From Myxococcales bacterium (lineage in GTDB: Bacteria; Myxococcota_A; Bradymonadia; Bradymonadales; GCA-2716585), in NCBI GenBank assembly GCA_002716585.1, contig PBBL01000033.1, forward strand, positions 1 to 62,477: 62,477 nt of DNA, in the 5' to 3' direction. This document shows, piece by piece, positions 36,933 to 46,025 of this stretch. Numbering within the stretch: position 1 is the first letter of the stretch; each line of letters begins with the position of its first letter. Under the pieces are notes generated by a model, which was not told the DNA's origin, did not search any database, and was given only the letters and a program-made list of their open reading frames with translations. The position numbers were made by a program, and so were the translations under genes.

Positions 36933-37346
36933 ATGGCTGCTCTCAACATCCTCCTCGTCGACGACGACGACATCGACGTCAAGGGCGTCCAGCGCGCCTT
37001 CAAGAAGGCGGGCCTCGCCCCTCACCTGCTCCGCGCCCACGACGGCGAGGAGGCCCTGGCCATGCTCCGCGGTGAGGCGAGTCAGCTCCCGAAGCGCCCC
37101 ATCGTCCTGCTTGATCTGAACATGCCGAGGATGAACGGGCTGGAGTTCCTCGCCGCGATTCGCAACGACGACGCCCTCAAGAACCTGGTGGTCTTTGTCA
37201 TGACCACCTCCGCCGACGAACGGGACATCTCCCACGCCTACGCGCACAACGTGGCGGGCTACATCGTCAAGCGCGACGCCGGGGCGACCTTCGCCCGGCT
37301 CCCCGAGCTGCTCAGGGCCTACACCGGGTGCGTCACGCTCCCTTGA
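36933..37346 (+). CDS. Single-domain response regulator (CheY-like, Rcp1 type)
   Basis: This 137-residue protein is a lone receiver domain. The acidic pocket is in NILLVDDDDIDVKG, the phospho-acceptor Asp in IVLLDLNMPRMNG, and the conserved Thr/Lys in FVMTTSADERD and YIVKRDAGATF. The insertion DDALKNLVVFV is typical of the Rcp1 group linked to phytochrome kinases. No histidine kinase is nearby. I chose the ATG at 36933, with GAGG about 7 nt upstream; a dyad CACATCG/CGATGTG lies in the leader. The 3' end overlaps the nitroreductase gene by 14 bp. Confidence 0.9.
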   Translation: MAALNILLVDDDDIDVKGVQRAFKKAGLAPHLLRAHDGEEALAMLRGEASQLPKRPIVLLDLNMPRMNGLEFLAAIRNDDALKNLVVFVMTTSADERDISHAYAHNVAGYIVKRDAGATFARLPELLRAYTGCVTLP

Positions 37347-38037
37347 CCTCGCCGTCGAACCAGATCGCCACCTCCTCCAGCTCCTTACGCTCCAGATCCG
37401 GGACCGCGGCGTCCTCCTCCGGGTAGCCGATCGGGAAGAGGATGTAGGGCTTCTCGTGGGCGGGCCGGTTGAGGATCTGGGACAGGAAGCCCATCGGGCT
37501 CGGCGTGTGCGTGAGCGTCACGAGCCCCATGTTGTGCAGCGCGGCGATGAACAGCCCGCAGGCGATGCCGACGCTCTCCTTGACGTAGTAATGCGTTCGG
37601 CGCTCCCCGTCGGGGTTGACCCCGTAGGTCTGCTGGAAGACCACCACGATCCACGGCACCGTCTCCAGGTAGGGCTTGCGCCAGTCGGTGCCGAGCGGCG
37701 CGAGCGCCTCTCGCCACTCCTGAGGCATCCGCCCCCCCTCGTAGCTGGTGTACTCCTCGCGCTCCGCCGCCTCGCGGATCTGGCGCTTGATGTCGGGATC
37801 CGAGATCGCCACAAAGGTCCAGGGCTGCTGGTGCGCCCCGGAGGGCGCCGTCGAGGCGGTGCGGATCGCGGCCTCCACCAGCGCTCTGGGCACCGCGCGC
37901 GGTGAAAAATCCCGAACGCTCCGGCGCTTCGCCATCAACGCCTCGAACTCCCGCGCCCTCGCCTCCATCAGCTCAGCGCCGTAGGTGGTGAACTCCAACG
38001 GGATCATGGGGTGCTCAGAAACGCTCTCGTTGGACAT
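37333..38037 (-). CDS. Nitroreductase-family flavoprotein
   Basis: This 234-residue protein has the FMN-binding start RRSVRDFSPRAVP and STAPSGAHQQPWTFVAI, plus GLFIAALHNMGLVTLTHTPSPMGF. It resembles the iodotyrosine deiodinase-like branch of nitroreductases, which carry a lid segment like KRQIREAAEREEYTSYEG. The dimeric FMN enzyme would reduce nitro, quinone or halogenated aromatics; the substrate cannot be named. The start at 38037 has GGAGAG close upstream. It is divergent from hrpB (104 bp) and overlaps the response regulator's 3' end by 14 bp. Confidence 0.88.
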   Translation of the reverse strand: MSNESVSEHPMIPLEFTTYGAELMEARAREFEALMAKRRSVRDFSPRAVPRALVEAAIRTASTAPSGAHQQPWTFVAISDPDIKRQIREAAEREEYTSYEGGRMPQEWREALAPLGTDWRKPYLETVPWIVVVFQQTYGVNPDGERRTHYYVKESVGIACGLFIAALHNMGLVTLTHTPSPMGFLSQILNRPAHEKPYILFPIGYPEEDAAVPDLERKELEEVAIWFDGEVKGA

Positions 38038-38141
38038 GCTCTCTCCAGGCGGGTGAACGACTCGCGGAATCCGAGGCAGCGATGTTACCATGACCGCCGC
38101 GACCTGGACAGCCGCACGCTGGAGGTTCATCAGGAGACACC

Positions 38142-40556
38142 ATGCCCACACCGCACGCGACCGAGCCCATGCCCATCGACCCGATCCGCGCCCCGCTGGC
38201 GTCCGCGCTGCGGGGTCAGGGCCGCGCCGTGATCACCGCGCCGACCGGCAGCGGCAAGTCCACGCGCGTCCCGATCTGGTGCGCGGAGGACGGACAGCGT
38301 GTGCTGGTCGTGGAGCCGCGTCGGGTCGCCTGTCGCTCGCTGGCCCGCTACGTCGCCCACCTGATGGGCACGAAGCCCGGCGAGGTGGTGGGCTACTCGG
38401 TGCGCTACGAGAAGGTCTACGGCAAGAACACCCGGGTGGTCTTCGCCACGCCGGGCACGGTGCTCCAGATGATCCAGAGCCAGCGCGGCGGGCGAGGCCT
38501 CCTGAGCGGCTGGGACGTGCTGATCATCGACGAGTTCCACGAGCGCCACACCGAGACCGACATCCTGCTCGGCTTCGCCCGGAACTCCGCCCGCAGCCGC
38601 CTGATCGTCATGTCGGCCACCCTCGAAGCCGACCGCCTCGGCCGCCACCTCGACGCCGAGGTGCTCCGCGGCGAGGGGAGGATGTACCCGGTGTCGGTGG
38701 AGCACCTGGAGCAGCCGTCGCTGCCGACCTCGCAGGGGTTGGAGCAGCGCGTCGTGGAGGCGACGGGCCGCGCGCTGCGTGAGCGCGAGGGCGACGTCCT
38801 CATCTTCCTCCCCGGCAAGGGCGAGATCCACGCCTGCCGGAGCGCGCTCAAGGGGCTCGCCCGCGAGCACGACCTGGAGGTGCTGCCGCTCCACGGGCAG
38901 CTCCCCGTGGCGGAGCAGGACCGGGTCTTCGACCCAGGCGCGCAGCGCCGCGTGATCGTCTCGACCAACGTCGCCGAGACGTCGGTGACCCTGCCCCGGA
39001 TCGGGGTCGTGATCGACTCGGGGCTGGTGCGCCAGACGCGCTACCACCGCGGCGACGGGGTGCTCAAGCTGGTGCCGATCGCCGAGGACTCCGCCGAGCA
39101 GCGGCGCGGCCGCGCCGGTCGCCTGGGGCCGGGGCACTGCGTCCGGCTGTGGAGCGCGCGGGCCAACCTGGAGGCGGTGACGCCGCCCGAGATCCTCCGC
39201 GAGGACCTGACGGACACCGCGCTGATGGTCGCCACGTGCGGCTACCGCCTCCGCGACCTGGCGCTGCCCGATCAGCCGCCGCCCTACGCCGTCGCGGCCG
39301 CCCAGGAGCAGCTCACCCGGCTGGGGTGCATCGACGAGGCGGGCGACATCACCGAGATCGGCGCCCAGGTCGCCCGCGTTCCGGTCTCGGCGCGCCACGG
39401 GCGCTTCGTGGTGGCCGCGCAGCAGCGTGTTCAGCGCGGCGCGGCGAAGCCGACGCTGGTGGGCGACGCGCTGGACCTGCTTGGGGTGCTGGGTGCGGGG
39501 CGCCGCCTCTTCCTGCCCCCCGAGAAGACCCTCTCCACCGAGCGGCAGGCGTGGCAGGAGACGCGCTGTGACGCCAGCGCGCGGATCCGCGCCCTCCGCG
39601 AGGGGGATCCGGGTCGCGACGGCCTGAGCCGCGCCACGCTCGCCGAGGCGCGCAAGCTCGCCAACCAGCTCCGCCGCCAGCACGACCTCCAGGCGGTCCC
39701 TCGCGGCCCCAGCGCCCCGGACAAGGAGCAGCTCGCCCGCGCCTGGCTCGACGCCGACCCCTCCTGCGGGCTCGCCCGGAGGCGCCGCGGCGACGCCTTC
39801 GGCGGCGGCGGCACGGAGATGCGGCTCGGGCGCGACAGCCTCATCGACGAGCGCGCCGAGGCGATCGTCGTCGCCGAGAGCATGAGCCTGAGCGAGCGCG
39901 GCGGCCGGGTCGTCCACATCGCCACCTGCGCCCTCCCCGCCTCCCTCGCCATGCTCCGGGACGCCGGGCTGGGGCGCGAGACGGTCGAGAGCGCCCGCCT
40001 CGACCGGCGGCGCCTCGTCTGCACCGTGCGGACGAGCTTCGGCGGCCGCCAGCTCTCCCTCCGCGAGGAGATCCCCCGCGGCCCGATCGCCCGAGACGGC
40101 CTCCTCAAGGCGCTCCTCCAGGGGAGCCTGTTTCGCGACGCCATCGCGACCTCGCGGCACCGGATCAGCGCGTGGAACCTGTACCGACGCGTCAAGCACC
40201 TCACCGATCCGCCCGCGCTCGATCTGGAGCGCTGGCTCACCGAGCAGATCGACGCCATCGGCTTCGACGCGGGGGATGAGGTGGAGCTGCTGCTGGAGGA
40301 CGACTTCATCCTCCCCTGGCCCGCGCCCATGACCCCCAGCGAGCAGGACTGGCTGGAGCGCAACTACCCTCAGGAGTTGAGCCTCGGCGGCGTCCGCTAC
40401 ACCGTCGAGTACTCCATCGCCCGACAGACGGTCACCCTCGTGCAGCAGGCCGGGCGCAAGAACTACCGCCCGCCCATGACCTACCTGCCGGGCGCCTGGT
40501 CCAGCTGGCGCATCCAACTCAAGCAGGGCAACGCCGTCTCGCTGCTGCGCGGCTGA
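38142..40556 (+). CDS. hrpB: HrpB-type ATP-dependent helicase
   Basis: This 804-residue protein is a DEAH-like helicase: TAPTGSGKST at 32-41 (motif I), VEPRRVACRSLA (Ia), DEFHERH near residue 130 (II), MSATLE (III), LPGKGEIH and STNVAETSVTLPRI (V), then EQRRGRAGRLGPGHC (VI). The C-terminal HrpB-specific region with WLVEQ-like segments (ERWLTEQIDAIGFDAGDEVELLL and WLERNYPQEL) is complete. Family length is about 800. HrpB is an RNA-helicase relative of unsettled role in most bacteria. AGGAGA lies 4 nt before the ATG. It ends two bases before the MopE-like gene's stop. Confidence 0.9.
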   Translation: MPTPHATEPMPIDPIRAPLASALRGQGRAVITAPTGSGKSTRVPIWCAEDGQRVLVVEPRRVACRSLARYVAHLMGTKPGEVVGYSVRYEKVYGKNTRVVFATPGTVLQMIQSQRGGRGLLSGWDVLIIDEFHERHTETDILLGFARNSARSRLIVMSATLEADRLGRHLDAEVLRGEGRMYPVSVEHLEQPSLPTSQGLEQRVVEATGRALREREGDVLIFLPGKGEIHACRSALKGLAREHDLEVLPLHGQLPVAEQDRVFDPGAQRRVIVSTNVAETSVTLPRIGVVIDSGLVRQTRYHRGDGVLKLVPIAEDSAEQRRGRAGRLGPGHCVRLWSARANLEAVTPPEILREDLTDTALMVATCGYRLRDLALPDQPPPYAVAAAQEQLTRLGCIDEAGDITEIGAQVARVPVSARHGRFVVAAQQRVQRGAAKPTLVGDALDLLGVLGAGRRLFLPPEKTLSTERQAWQETRCDASARIRALREGDPGRDGLSRATLAEARKLANQLRRQHDLQAVPRGPSAPDKEQLARAWLDADPSCGLARRRRGDAFGGGGTEMRLGRDSLIDERAEAIVVAESMSLSERGGRVVHIATCALPASLAMLRDAGLGRETVESARLDRRRLVCTVRTSFGGRQLSLREEIPRGPIARDGLLKALLQGSLFRDAIATSRHRISAWNLYRRVKHLTDPPALDLERWLTEQIDAIGFDAGDEVELLLEDDFILPWPAPMTPSEQDWLERNYPQELSLGGVRYTVEYSIARQTVTLVQQAGRKNYRPPMTYLPGAWSSWRIQLKQGNAVSLLRG

Positions 40557-40558
40557 TC

Positions 40559-43126
40559 TCAGTTCGCCCGGAGCGCCCAGCCGAGCTGATCGTCGTCGTT
40601 GACGTCGCCGTCGAGCTGGAGCAGGTGAAACAGCCCGTCACCGCGGCTGCTGACGCAGCGCCGCACCCCGCTCGTGGGCGATTCGGAGGTCGGGCAGGGG
40701 CCCCAGGTCGCCGAGCCGTCCGGGGCGCCGTCTTCGCGATCGGCCCACCCGAGGTAGACCCGCGCCGCGGCCTGGAGCGCCGCCGCCCGCGCCGGGTCAT
40801 TGGCGTCGACGCACTTCCAGGCCACCGCGAGCTGATCGTCGTCGTTGACGTCACCCTTCATGAGCATCCGCCGAAACCGGCGGTCGAAGCCGCTGGAGGT
40901 GCACCGGACGTCGCCCTCGTTGTCGCTCGTCGCCCCGGGGCAGTCGCCCCAGGAGGGGCTGCTGTCGGTCCCCAGCCCCCGATCGGCCTGACCGATGTAC
41001 AGCGCGCAGTGGCTGTCGATGTAACTCGCCAGCGACGGGTTGCTGGTGTCGTCGCAGAGCAGCGCGACCGCCAGCTCGTCGTCGTCGTTGACGTTCCCCC
41101 CGAACTGGAGCCTCGCGAAGCGCCCATCCCGACGCGTCCCGACGCACCGCTGATCCCCGGCCAGGTCGCGATCGGAGGCCGGGCACGAGAACCAGGAGGT
41201 CGTCGCGGTGTTCGGCCCGGTGTCGTCGTCGGCCCAGCCGACAAAGAGGCGGCACCGCTGCTGGATGTAGGCGCCGCACACCGAGCCGCCGTCGATGACC
41301 CCGTCGCAGTCGTTGTCCACGCCGTCGCACACCTCGGCCTGGGGGCCGGTGTTGCGCTGGCAGACCAGGCCGCCACCCGAGCACTGCAACGTCCCCGGCC
41401 CGCAGTTCCCGTCCTGCCCGGTGTCGCACGCGCCGCCACCACCGGGGTTGCCCTCATCGACCGCCCCGTCGCAGTTGTCGTCCTCCCCGTTGCAGGTCTC
41501 GGGCCGCGGATCCTCGTTGCGCTGGCAGACCAGGCCGCCCTCCGCGCATTGCAGCGTCCCCGGCCCGCAGATCCCGTCCTGCTCGGTGTCACACACGCCG
41601 CCCGAGCCTGGGTTGCCCTCGTCGATCGACCCGTTGCAGTTGTCATCCTCTCCGTTGCACAGCTCGTCGCTCGGCTGTCGGTCCTGCACGCAGACGATCT
41701 CGCTGCCCATGCAGCGCTCCACGCCGACCCCGCACACGCCCATCCCGCCGGTGTTGCAGGAGGCGCCCCCGCCGGGGTTGCCCTCGTCGATGCGTCCGTC
41801 GCAGTTGTCGTCACGCCCGTTGCAGGACTCCGCCTCGGGCTCACGCAGCTGCACACACGACAGCCCGCCGTTCATGCAGGTCAGCGTCCCATCGGCGCAG
41901 ACGCCATCCCCACCGGTGTTGCAGGAGGCGCCCCCGCCGGGGTTGCCCTCGTCGATGCGCCCGTCGCAGTTGTCGTCCTCGCCGTTGCAGGACTCGGGCA
42001 GCGGATCGCGGCGACGCACGCAGCGCACCTCACCGCCGCCGCACACCAGCTCGCCGAGCGCGCAGACCCCCTCCTCTCCCGTGTCGCAGGCCTCTCCCCC
42101 GCCCAGCTCGCCCTCATCGACGCGGCCGTCGCAGTTGTCGTCGCGGCCGTTGCAGACCTCGACGCCGTCGTCGGAGCGCTCGCAGAAGTACTCACAGCCG
42201 TTGTCCACCCGCCCATCGATGTCGTAGCGGTCGTCCAGGCAGTCTCCGCGCTGGCACCGCCCCTCGACGCACAGCGCCTCCGCCCCCTCAAACGAGCAGA
42301 CCTCGCCGCAGGCCCCGCAGTTCTCGGGGTCGCCGCTGAGGTCGTACCCTTCGTCGATCGTCCCGTCGCAGTTGTCGTCGATGTTGTTGCACAGCTCGAA
42401 CGCTCCCTCGTTGATCGACTGGTTGTCCTCGTTGCAGTCCCCACCGAGGCAGCCTTCACCGACACCGTGCTCGTCCCCATCGGGGTCCAGGCACTCGGAG
42501 CAGATCCCCGCGGTCGGCAGGCACTGCGACGCCAGCTCACCGCTCGGCCCATCGACCTCGACGCAGTCGTAGCCCTCGGGGCACGCCCGCAGCTAGCAGT
42601 CGCGCGCGCAGAAGTCGCCGTCCTGCAACGTGAGGCACAGATCGCTCAACCCGCCGCAGTCGCTGTCGCTGTCGCACGCCGTGCAGAGGATGTTCGTCTC
42701 GGGGAAGCACAGGAACGTCACGTCCGCCCCTGAGTTGGTCACCGCGGCGCACGAGAACCCCTCCGGGCAGGCGTCCTCCGCGTTGGGGTCGCAGAAGTCG
42801 GTGCAGACCCGACGCCCCCCGCCCGACGCCTCGATGCAGTAGCCGCTCGGGCAGTCCTCACCCGTGTCGCACGGATCGCCCACCCCCGGCGCCTCACCCC
42901 CGGTGTCGGGCGCCGCGTCCTGACCGCCGCCTCCCACGTCGGCGCTCACGCCGGTGTCCTCCGTCAGCTGCTCCCCCTGGCACGCCCCCTCGACGCAGCG
43001 CTGCGCCGCGTCGCAGTCGCTGTCCGACTCACAGCCGCCTGGACCTGAGTAGACCGGCTCATCACCCGCGCAGGCTCCCAGCGCCACCGCGCTCAGCACC
43101 ACAAGACTCCACCACGACCTGAACAT
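40559..43126 (-). pseudogene. MopE-like Cys-rich lipoprotein, interrupted by one in-frame TAG
   Basis: One frame of 856 codons runs from ATG 43126 to TGA 40559, broken only by TAG at 42593-42595 (ARDC-stop-LRACPEGYDC). The first part (43126-42593) has a signal peptide with lipobox ALGAC, then Cys-rich segments (CESDSDCDAAQRCVEGAC, CEPTGEDCPSGYC type). The second part has seven CNGxDDNCDGxxDEG repeats, the MopE/putative metal-binding pattern of Myxococcota and methanotroph surface proteins, and ends in three repeats of about 75 residues with GDVNDDDQLAVA. The reading frame, cysteine spacing and codon use stay normal across the stop, so the break looks recent, is a sequence error, or is read through. 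Good site GGAGGG before the ATG. Confidence 0.8.
41447..42160 (-). repeat. 165-bp tandem repeats encoding MopE-type units
   Basis: The marker GTTGCCCTC recurs at 41447, 41612, 41777 and 41942, exactly 165 bp (55 codons) apart; diverged units flank both ends. The repeat is coding. Its regularity suggests unit gain by unequal recombination. Confidence 0.8.
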
Positions 43127-43264
43127 CGCTCGCCCTCCGCTGTTTCGCGCCTGCGAGCATAGCACCGGCGCCTCGCAAAGTCGAAGCGACCCCGGAACCC
43201 AGGGCGCCGACGCGGCTCCCACCGCCATCGACGCCCGTTGCCTCTACACCGTTGAAAGACCTTG

Positions 43265-43293
43265 TTGTGACGCGCCGGATTTGGTGCTATAAA
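43265..43293 (+). promoter_or_regulatory. Sigma-70-like promoter facing hemW
   Basis: TTGTGA at 43265-43270, 17-bp spacer, TATAAA at 43288-43293. It points toward the 3' end of hemW and drives no known gene, only the small ORF at 43307 or an antisense RNA. Confidence 0.55.
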
Positions 43294-43306
43294 GGACGTG
43301 GCGAAC

Positions 43307-43414
43307 ATGATTGATGAAGACGGCCCGGCAGCCCACCCGAGACATATGTCAGCGGGAGGGGATGGCGGCGAGCGGGATGCACGGGAAGCTCCGGTGGGCT
43401 CGGTCGAGGTGTAG
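43307..43414 (+). CDS. Possible 35-codon small ORF
   Basis: ATG at 43307 follows GGAC at 10-12 nt and would lie about 7 nt after the transcript start, so it is nearly leaderless. The product (MIDEDGPAAHPRHMSAGGDG, then Glu/Asp/Arg-rich) is hydrophilic with no family. It ends in TAG 20 bp before the convergent hemW stop. The promoter is more convincing than the ORF; an antisense or small RNA is an equal alternative. Confidence 0.3.
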   Translation: MIDEDGPAAHPRHMSAGGDGGERDAREAPVGSVEV

Positions 43415-43433
43415 CTGAGGTGGCGAATGCCCC

Positions 43434-44666
43434 TCAGAGCACCTCCAGGGCGATCTGGTTGGCGAAGTGCAGCCCCCGCCGCGTAGGCACCCAGCCCGGA
43501 CCCCCGACCTGAAGGTAGGCGGGGAGGTCCGCCGCGGGCGGCCCCTCCACCTCCTCAATCAACCCCCGCTCACACAAGCGCTCCAGACGTTGGCTCGCCT
43601 CCTTGACCCGCTCCACACCGAACTGACCCTCCAGCTCCGCGCGGCGCACCCCAAAGCGCGTCCTCAACCCCAGAAAGAGGCGCTCGGCGAGGTGAACCTC
43701 GGCGGTGAGGCGCTCCTCGTCGTAGGCTGAGGCGGCGGGGGCGTTGAGGTACTCGGCGAGCGTCAACGCCCCCGCGCGGCGCGCTGGCACCCCTCCAGGC
43801 AGAAGCGCCAGCTCATGCGCGCCGACGCCCAGCCCCATGTACTCCGCGCCCACCCAGTAGAGGCTGTTGTGGCGCGCCCACCGACCGGGCCGCGCGTAGT
43901 TGGACACCTCGTAGTGCGCGTAGCCCGCCTCCTGGAGGCGCTCCTCGCAGCGCAGGAGCATGTCCGTGACCTCCTCCTCGTCGGTCTCGTGCAGCCGACC
44001 GCTCGCCTTCATGCGCGCAAACGGGGTCCCGGGCTCGACGATGAGGCTGTAGGCCGAGATGTGATCCGCCTCCGACAGCGCGCTGGCCCGCTCCAGATCA
44101 CGCTCAAACGCCTGCGGATCGTGGTGGGGGCCTCCAAACAGGAGATCGAAGCTGACCCGCTCGAACCCGACGGCGCGGGCCGCCTCCAGCGTCGCCACGG
44201 ACTGCCCCACCGAGTGATCGCGCCCGAGGCGCCTGAGGTAGGTCGGGTCGAAGGTCTGCACCCCGACCGAGAGGCGGTTGACCCCGACGTCGCGAAGCGC
44301 CGCGAGGTGCTCGATCGGCGCGGCGCGGGGGTTGACCTCGACGGTCACCTCCACCGCCGAGAGCCCGACGTCCGCCGGGTCGTTCAGCGGCTCCCACTCG
44401 CCGCGCACCGCGTCGATGACCGCGCCGACGCAGTCCGCGCGCCACAGCCCCGGGGTCCCGCCGCCGAAGTAGATCGAGACCAGGCGGCGCCCCTCGAACC
44501 GGGCGCGGCGACCGCGCAGCTCAGCCAGCACGGCGTCGAGGTAGGCGTCGTGGGGGATCTCGCGCGCGGCGCGGGTGTTGAAGTCGCAGTAGGGGCACTT
44601 CCGCGCGCAGAAGGGGAAGTGGATGTAGACGCCGAAGGGGCGCCCGGCTTTGGGCTGGACCGACAC
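43434..44666 (-). CDS. hemW: HemW-like radical SAM protein (coproporphyrinogen oxidase homologue)
   Basis: This 410-residue protein has the radical SAM motif CARKCPYC at C20/C24/C27 after VYIHFPF, then YFGGGTPGL, EVTVEVNP, NRLSVGVQTF, SFDLLFGGP and YEVSNYARPGRWARHNSLYW, the HemW/HemN set. The order and length match HemW, a heme chaperone, rather than the oxygen-independent oxidase HemN, but sequence alone cannot prove that. The start is GTG at 44666, sharing a base with the TAG stop of the acyl-CoA dehydrogenase, so the two are coupled. Confidence 0.88.
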   Translation of the reverse strand: MSVQPKAGRPFGVYIHFPFCARKCPYCDFNTRAAREIPHDAYLDAVLAELRGRRARFEGRRLVSIYFGGGTPGLWRADCVGAVIDAVRGEWEPLNDPADVGLSAVEVTVEVNPRAAPIEHLAALRDVGVNRLSVGVQTFDPTYLRRLGRDHSVGQSVATLEAARAVGFERVSFDLLFGGPHHDPQAFERDLERASALSEADHISAYSLIVEPGTPFARMKASGRLHETDEEEVTDMLLRCEERLQEAGYAHYEVSNYARPGRWARHNSLYWVGAEYMGLGVGAHELALLPGGVPARRAGALTLAEYLNAPAASAYDEERLTAEVHLAERLFLGLRTRFGVRRAELEGQFGVERVKEASQRLERLCERGLIEEVEGPPAADLPAYLQVGGPGWVPTRRGLHFANQIALEVL

Positions 44667-45811
44667 TACCTGACCTTGCCGATGACCTCGCGGGCGATGA
44701 TCAGGCGCTGGATCTCGCTGGTCCCCTCGTAGATCTGGAAGATCTTGGAGTCGCGCAGCAGCTTCTCGACCGGGTACTCGTTGTTGTAGCCGTAGCCGCC
44801 GAAGATCTGCACGGCGTCCAGCGCGGTCTGGACCGCCATGTCGCCCGCGAACGCCTTGGCCATCGCCGCCATCTTCGTGTTGCTCTTGCCGTTGTCCACC
44901 AGCCAGGCGGCGTTGCGGGTCAGCAGCCGCGCCGCCTCGATGTTCTTGGCCATGTCCGCGATCTTGAAGCTGACCGCCTGGTAGGCGGCGATCGGCTTGC
45001 CGAAGGTCTTGCGCTCCTTCGCGTAGCCGATCGCATGCTCCATCGCCGCCTTCGCCAGACCGACCGCCGCAGACGCGATCACCGGCCGCGAGTGGTCGAA
45101 CGCCGACATCGCCAGCCGCCAGCCGTCGCCCTCCTCGCCGAGGCGGTAGCGCGCGGGCACCACCACCTCCGTGAAGGTCACGCCGCGCGTGTCGCTGGCG
45201 CGCTGACCGAGGTTCTTCTCCTTACGCCCGATCTCGATCCCCTCGGTGTCCGCCGGGACGACAAACCCGGTCATCCCCCGGTGCCGCGCCTCGGGGTCGG
45301 TGTAGGCGAGCACGAAGAACCACGAGGCCACCGAGGCGTTCGTGATCCACATCTTGGCGCCGTTGAGCACGTAATCGTCGCCGACGCGCCTGGCGCGGGT
45401 GCCGATCCCGGCCACGTCCGAGCCCGCGCTGGGCTCGGTGACGCAGTAGGCGGCCATCTTCAGCTCCTCGGTCATCGGCCGCAGGAACTCCTGGTTGATC
45501 GCGTCGTCGTCCGCGACGATCAGCGGGCAGGCCGCCAGCGTGTTGGCCTCCATCGTCGTGCCGATCCCGGTGCAGCCCCAGGCCATCTCCTCCGAGACCA
45601 GCGTGCTGTCCAGCACCCCGAACCCCAGCCCGCCGTACTTCGCCGGGACGTGGGTGTTGAGCAGGCCGAGCCCGTGCGCCTTCTTGAGGATCTCCCACGG
45701 GTACTCGCCCGTCTCATCGTGGTGCGCCGAGGCCGGGCGGATCTCCTTGGTCGCGAAGTCGTGCGCCGTCTTGACGAGCATCTCCTGCTCTTGGGTCAAG
45801 CCAAAGTTCAT
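44666..45811 (-). CDS. Acyl-CoA dehydrogenase
   Basis: This 381-residue enzyme carries the two family signatures: CVTEPSAGSDVAGIGTRA (flavin/substrate contacts) and QALDAVQIFGGYGY-type region, then IFQIYEGTSEIQRLIIAR with the catalytic Glu of medium-chain enzymes in YEGT. It oxidises acyl-CoA to trans-2-enoyl-CoA with FAD in beta-oxidation and hands electrons to ETF. The start at 45811 has AGGGGG upstream. It is the first gene of a two-gene operon with hemW; no beta-oxidation partner is adjacent. The gap 45812-46025 (214 nt) holds no gene. Confidence 0.92.
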   Translation of the reverse strand: MNFGLTQEQEMLVKTAHDFATKEIRPASAHHDETGEYPWEILKKAHGLGLLNTHVPAKYGGLGFGVLDSTLVSEEMAWGCTGIGTTMEANTLAACPLIVADDDAINQEFLRPMTEELKMAAYCVTEPSAGSDVAGIGTRARRVGDDYVLNGAKMWITNASVASWFFVLAYTDPEARHRGMTGFVVPADTEGIEIGRKEKNLGQRASDTRGVTFTEVVVPARYRLGEEGDGWRLAMSAFDHSRPVIASAAVGLAKAAMEHAIGYAKERKTFGKPIAAYQAVSFKIADMAKNIEAARLLTRNAAWLVDNGKSNTKMAAMAKAFAGDMAVQTALDAVQIFGGYGYNNEYPVEKLLRDSKIFQIYEGTSEIQRLIIAREVIGKVR

Positions 45812-46025
45812 TGTGTGCCCCCTGGGTCGTATGAGCCGCGCGGAGAGGCCTCCCCGCGCGATCTGAGCGTTCAAGCTGGTGTGTTGAGCGGGTACGCGGC
45901 GCCGAGCCCTTCAGGTGGGCGTTCTCTACCGCGTCACGGGTTGTGAGCCTAGCCGATCCCGGCCCTGCACCGCAAGTCGGCGCCACGCGACGACGCGGCC
46001 GGGCACAGCCTGGGCGCGCCGCGCC

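Larger units (their letters stand above)
43127..43433. other. Intergenic region of 307 nt between hemW and the MopE-like gene
   Basis: On the plus strand it contains a good promoter (43265-43293) and a possible 35-codon ORF (43307-43414). On the minus strand no clear -35/-10 pair was found for the MopE-like gene. Confidence 0.5.

Noticed and set aside
40500..43200. CRISPR array suggested by regular repeats
   Set aside because: The 165-bp repeats are coding MopE units without short palindromic repeats and unique spacers.
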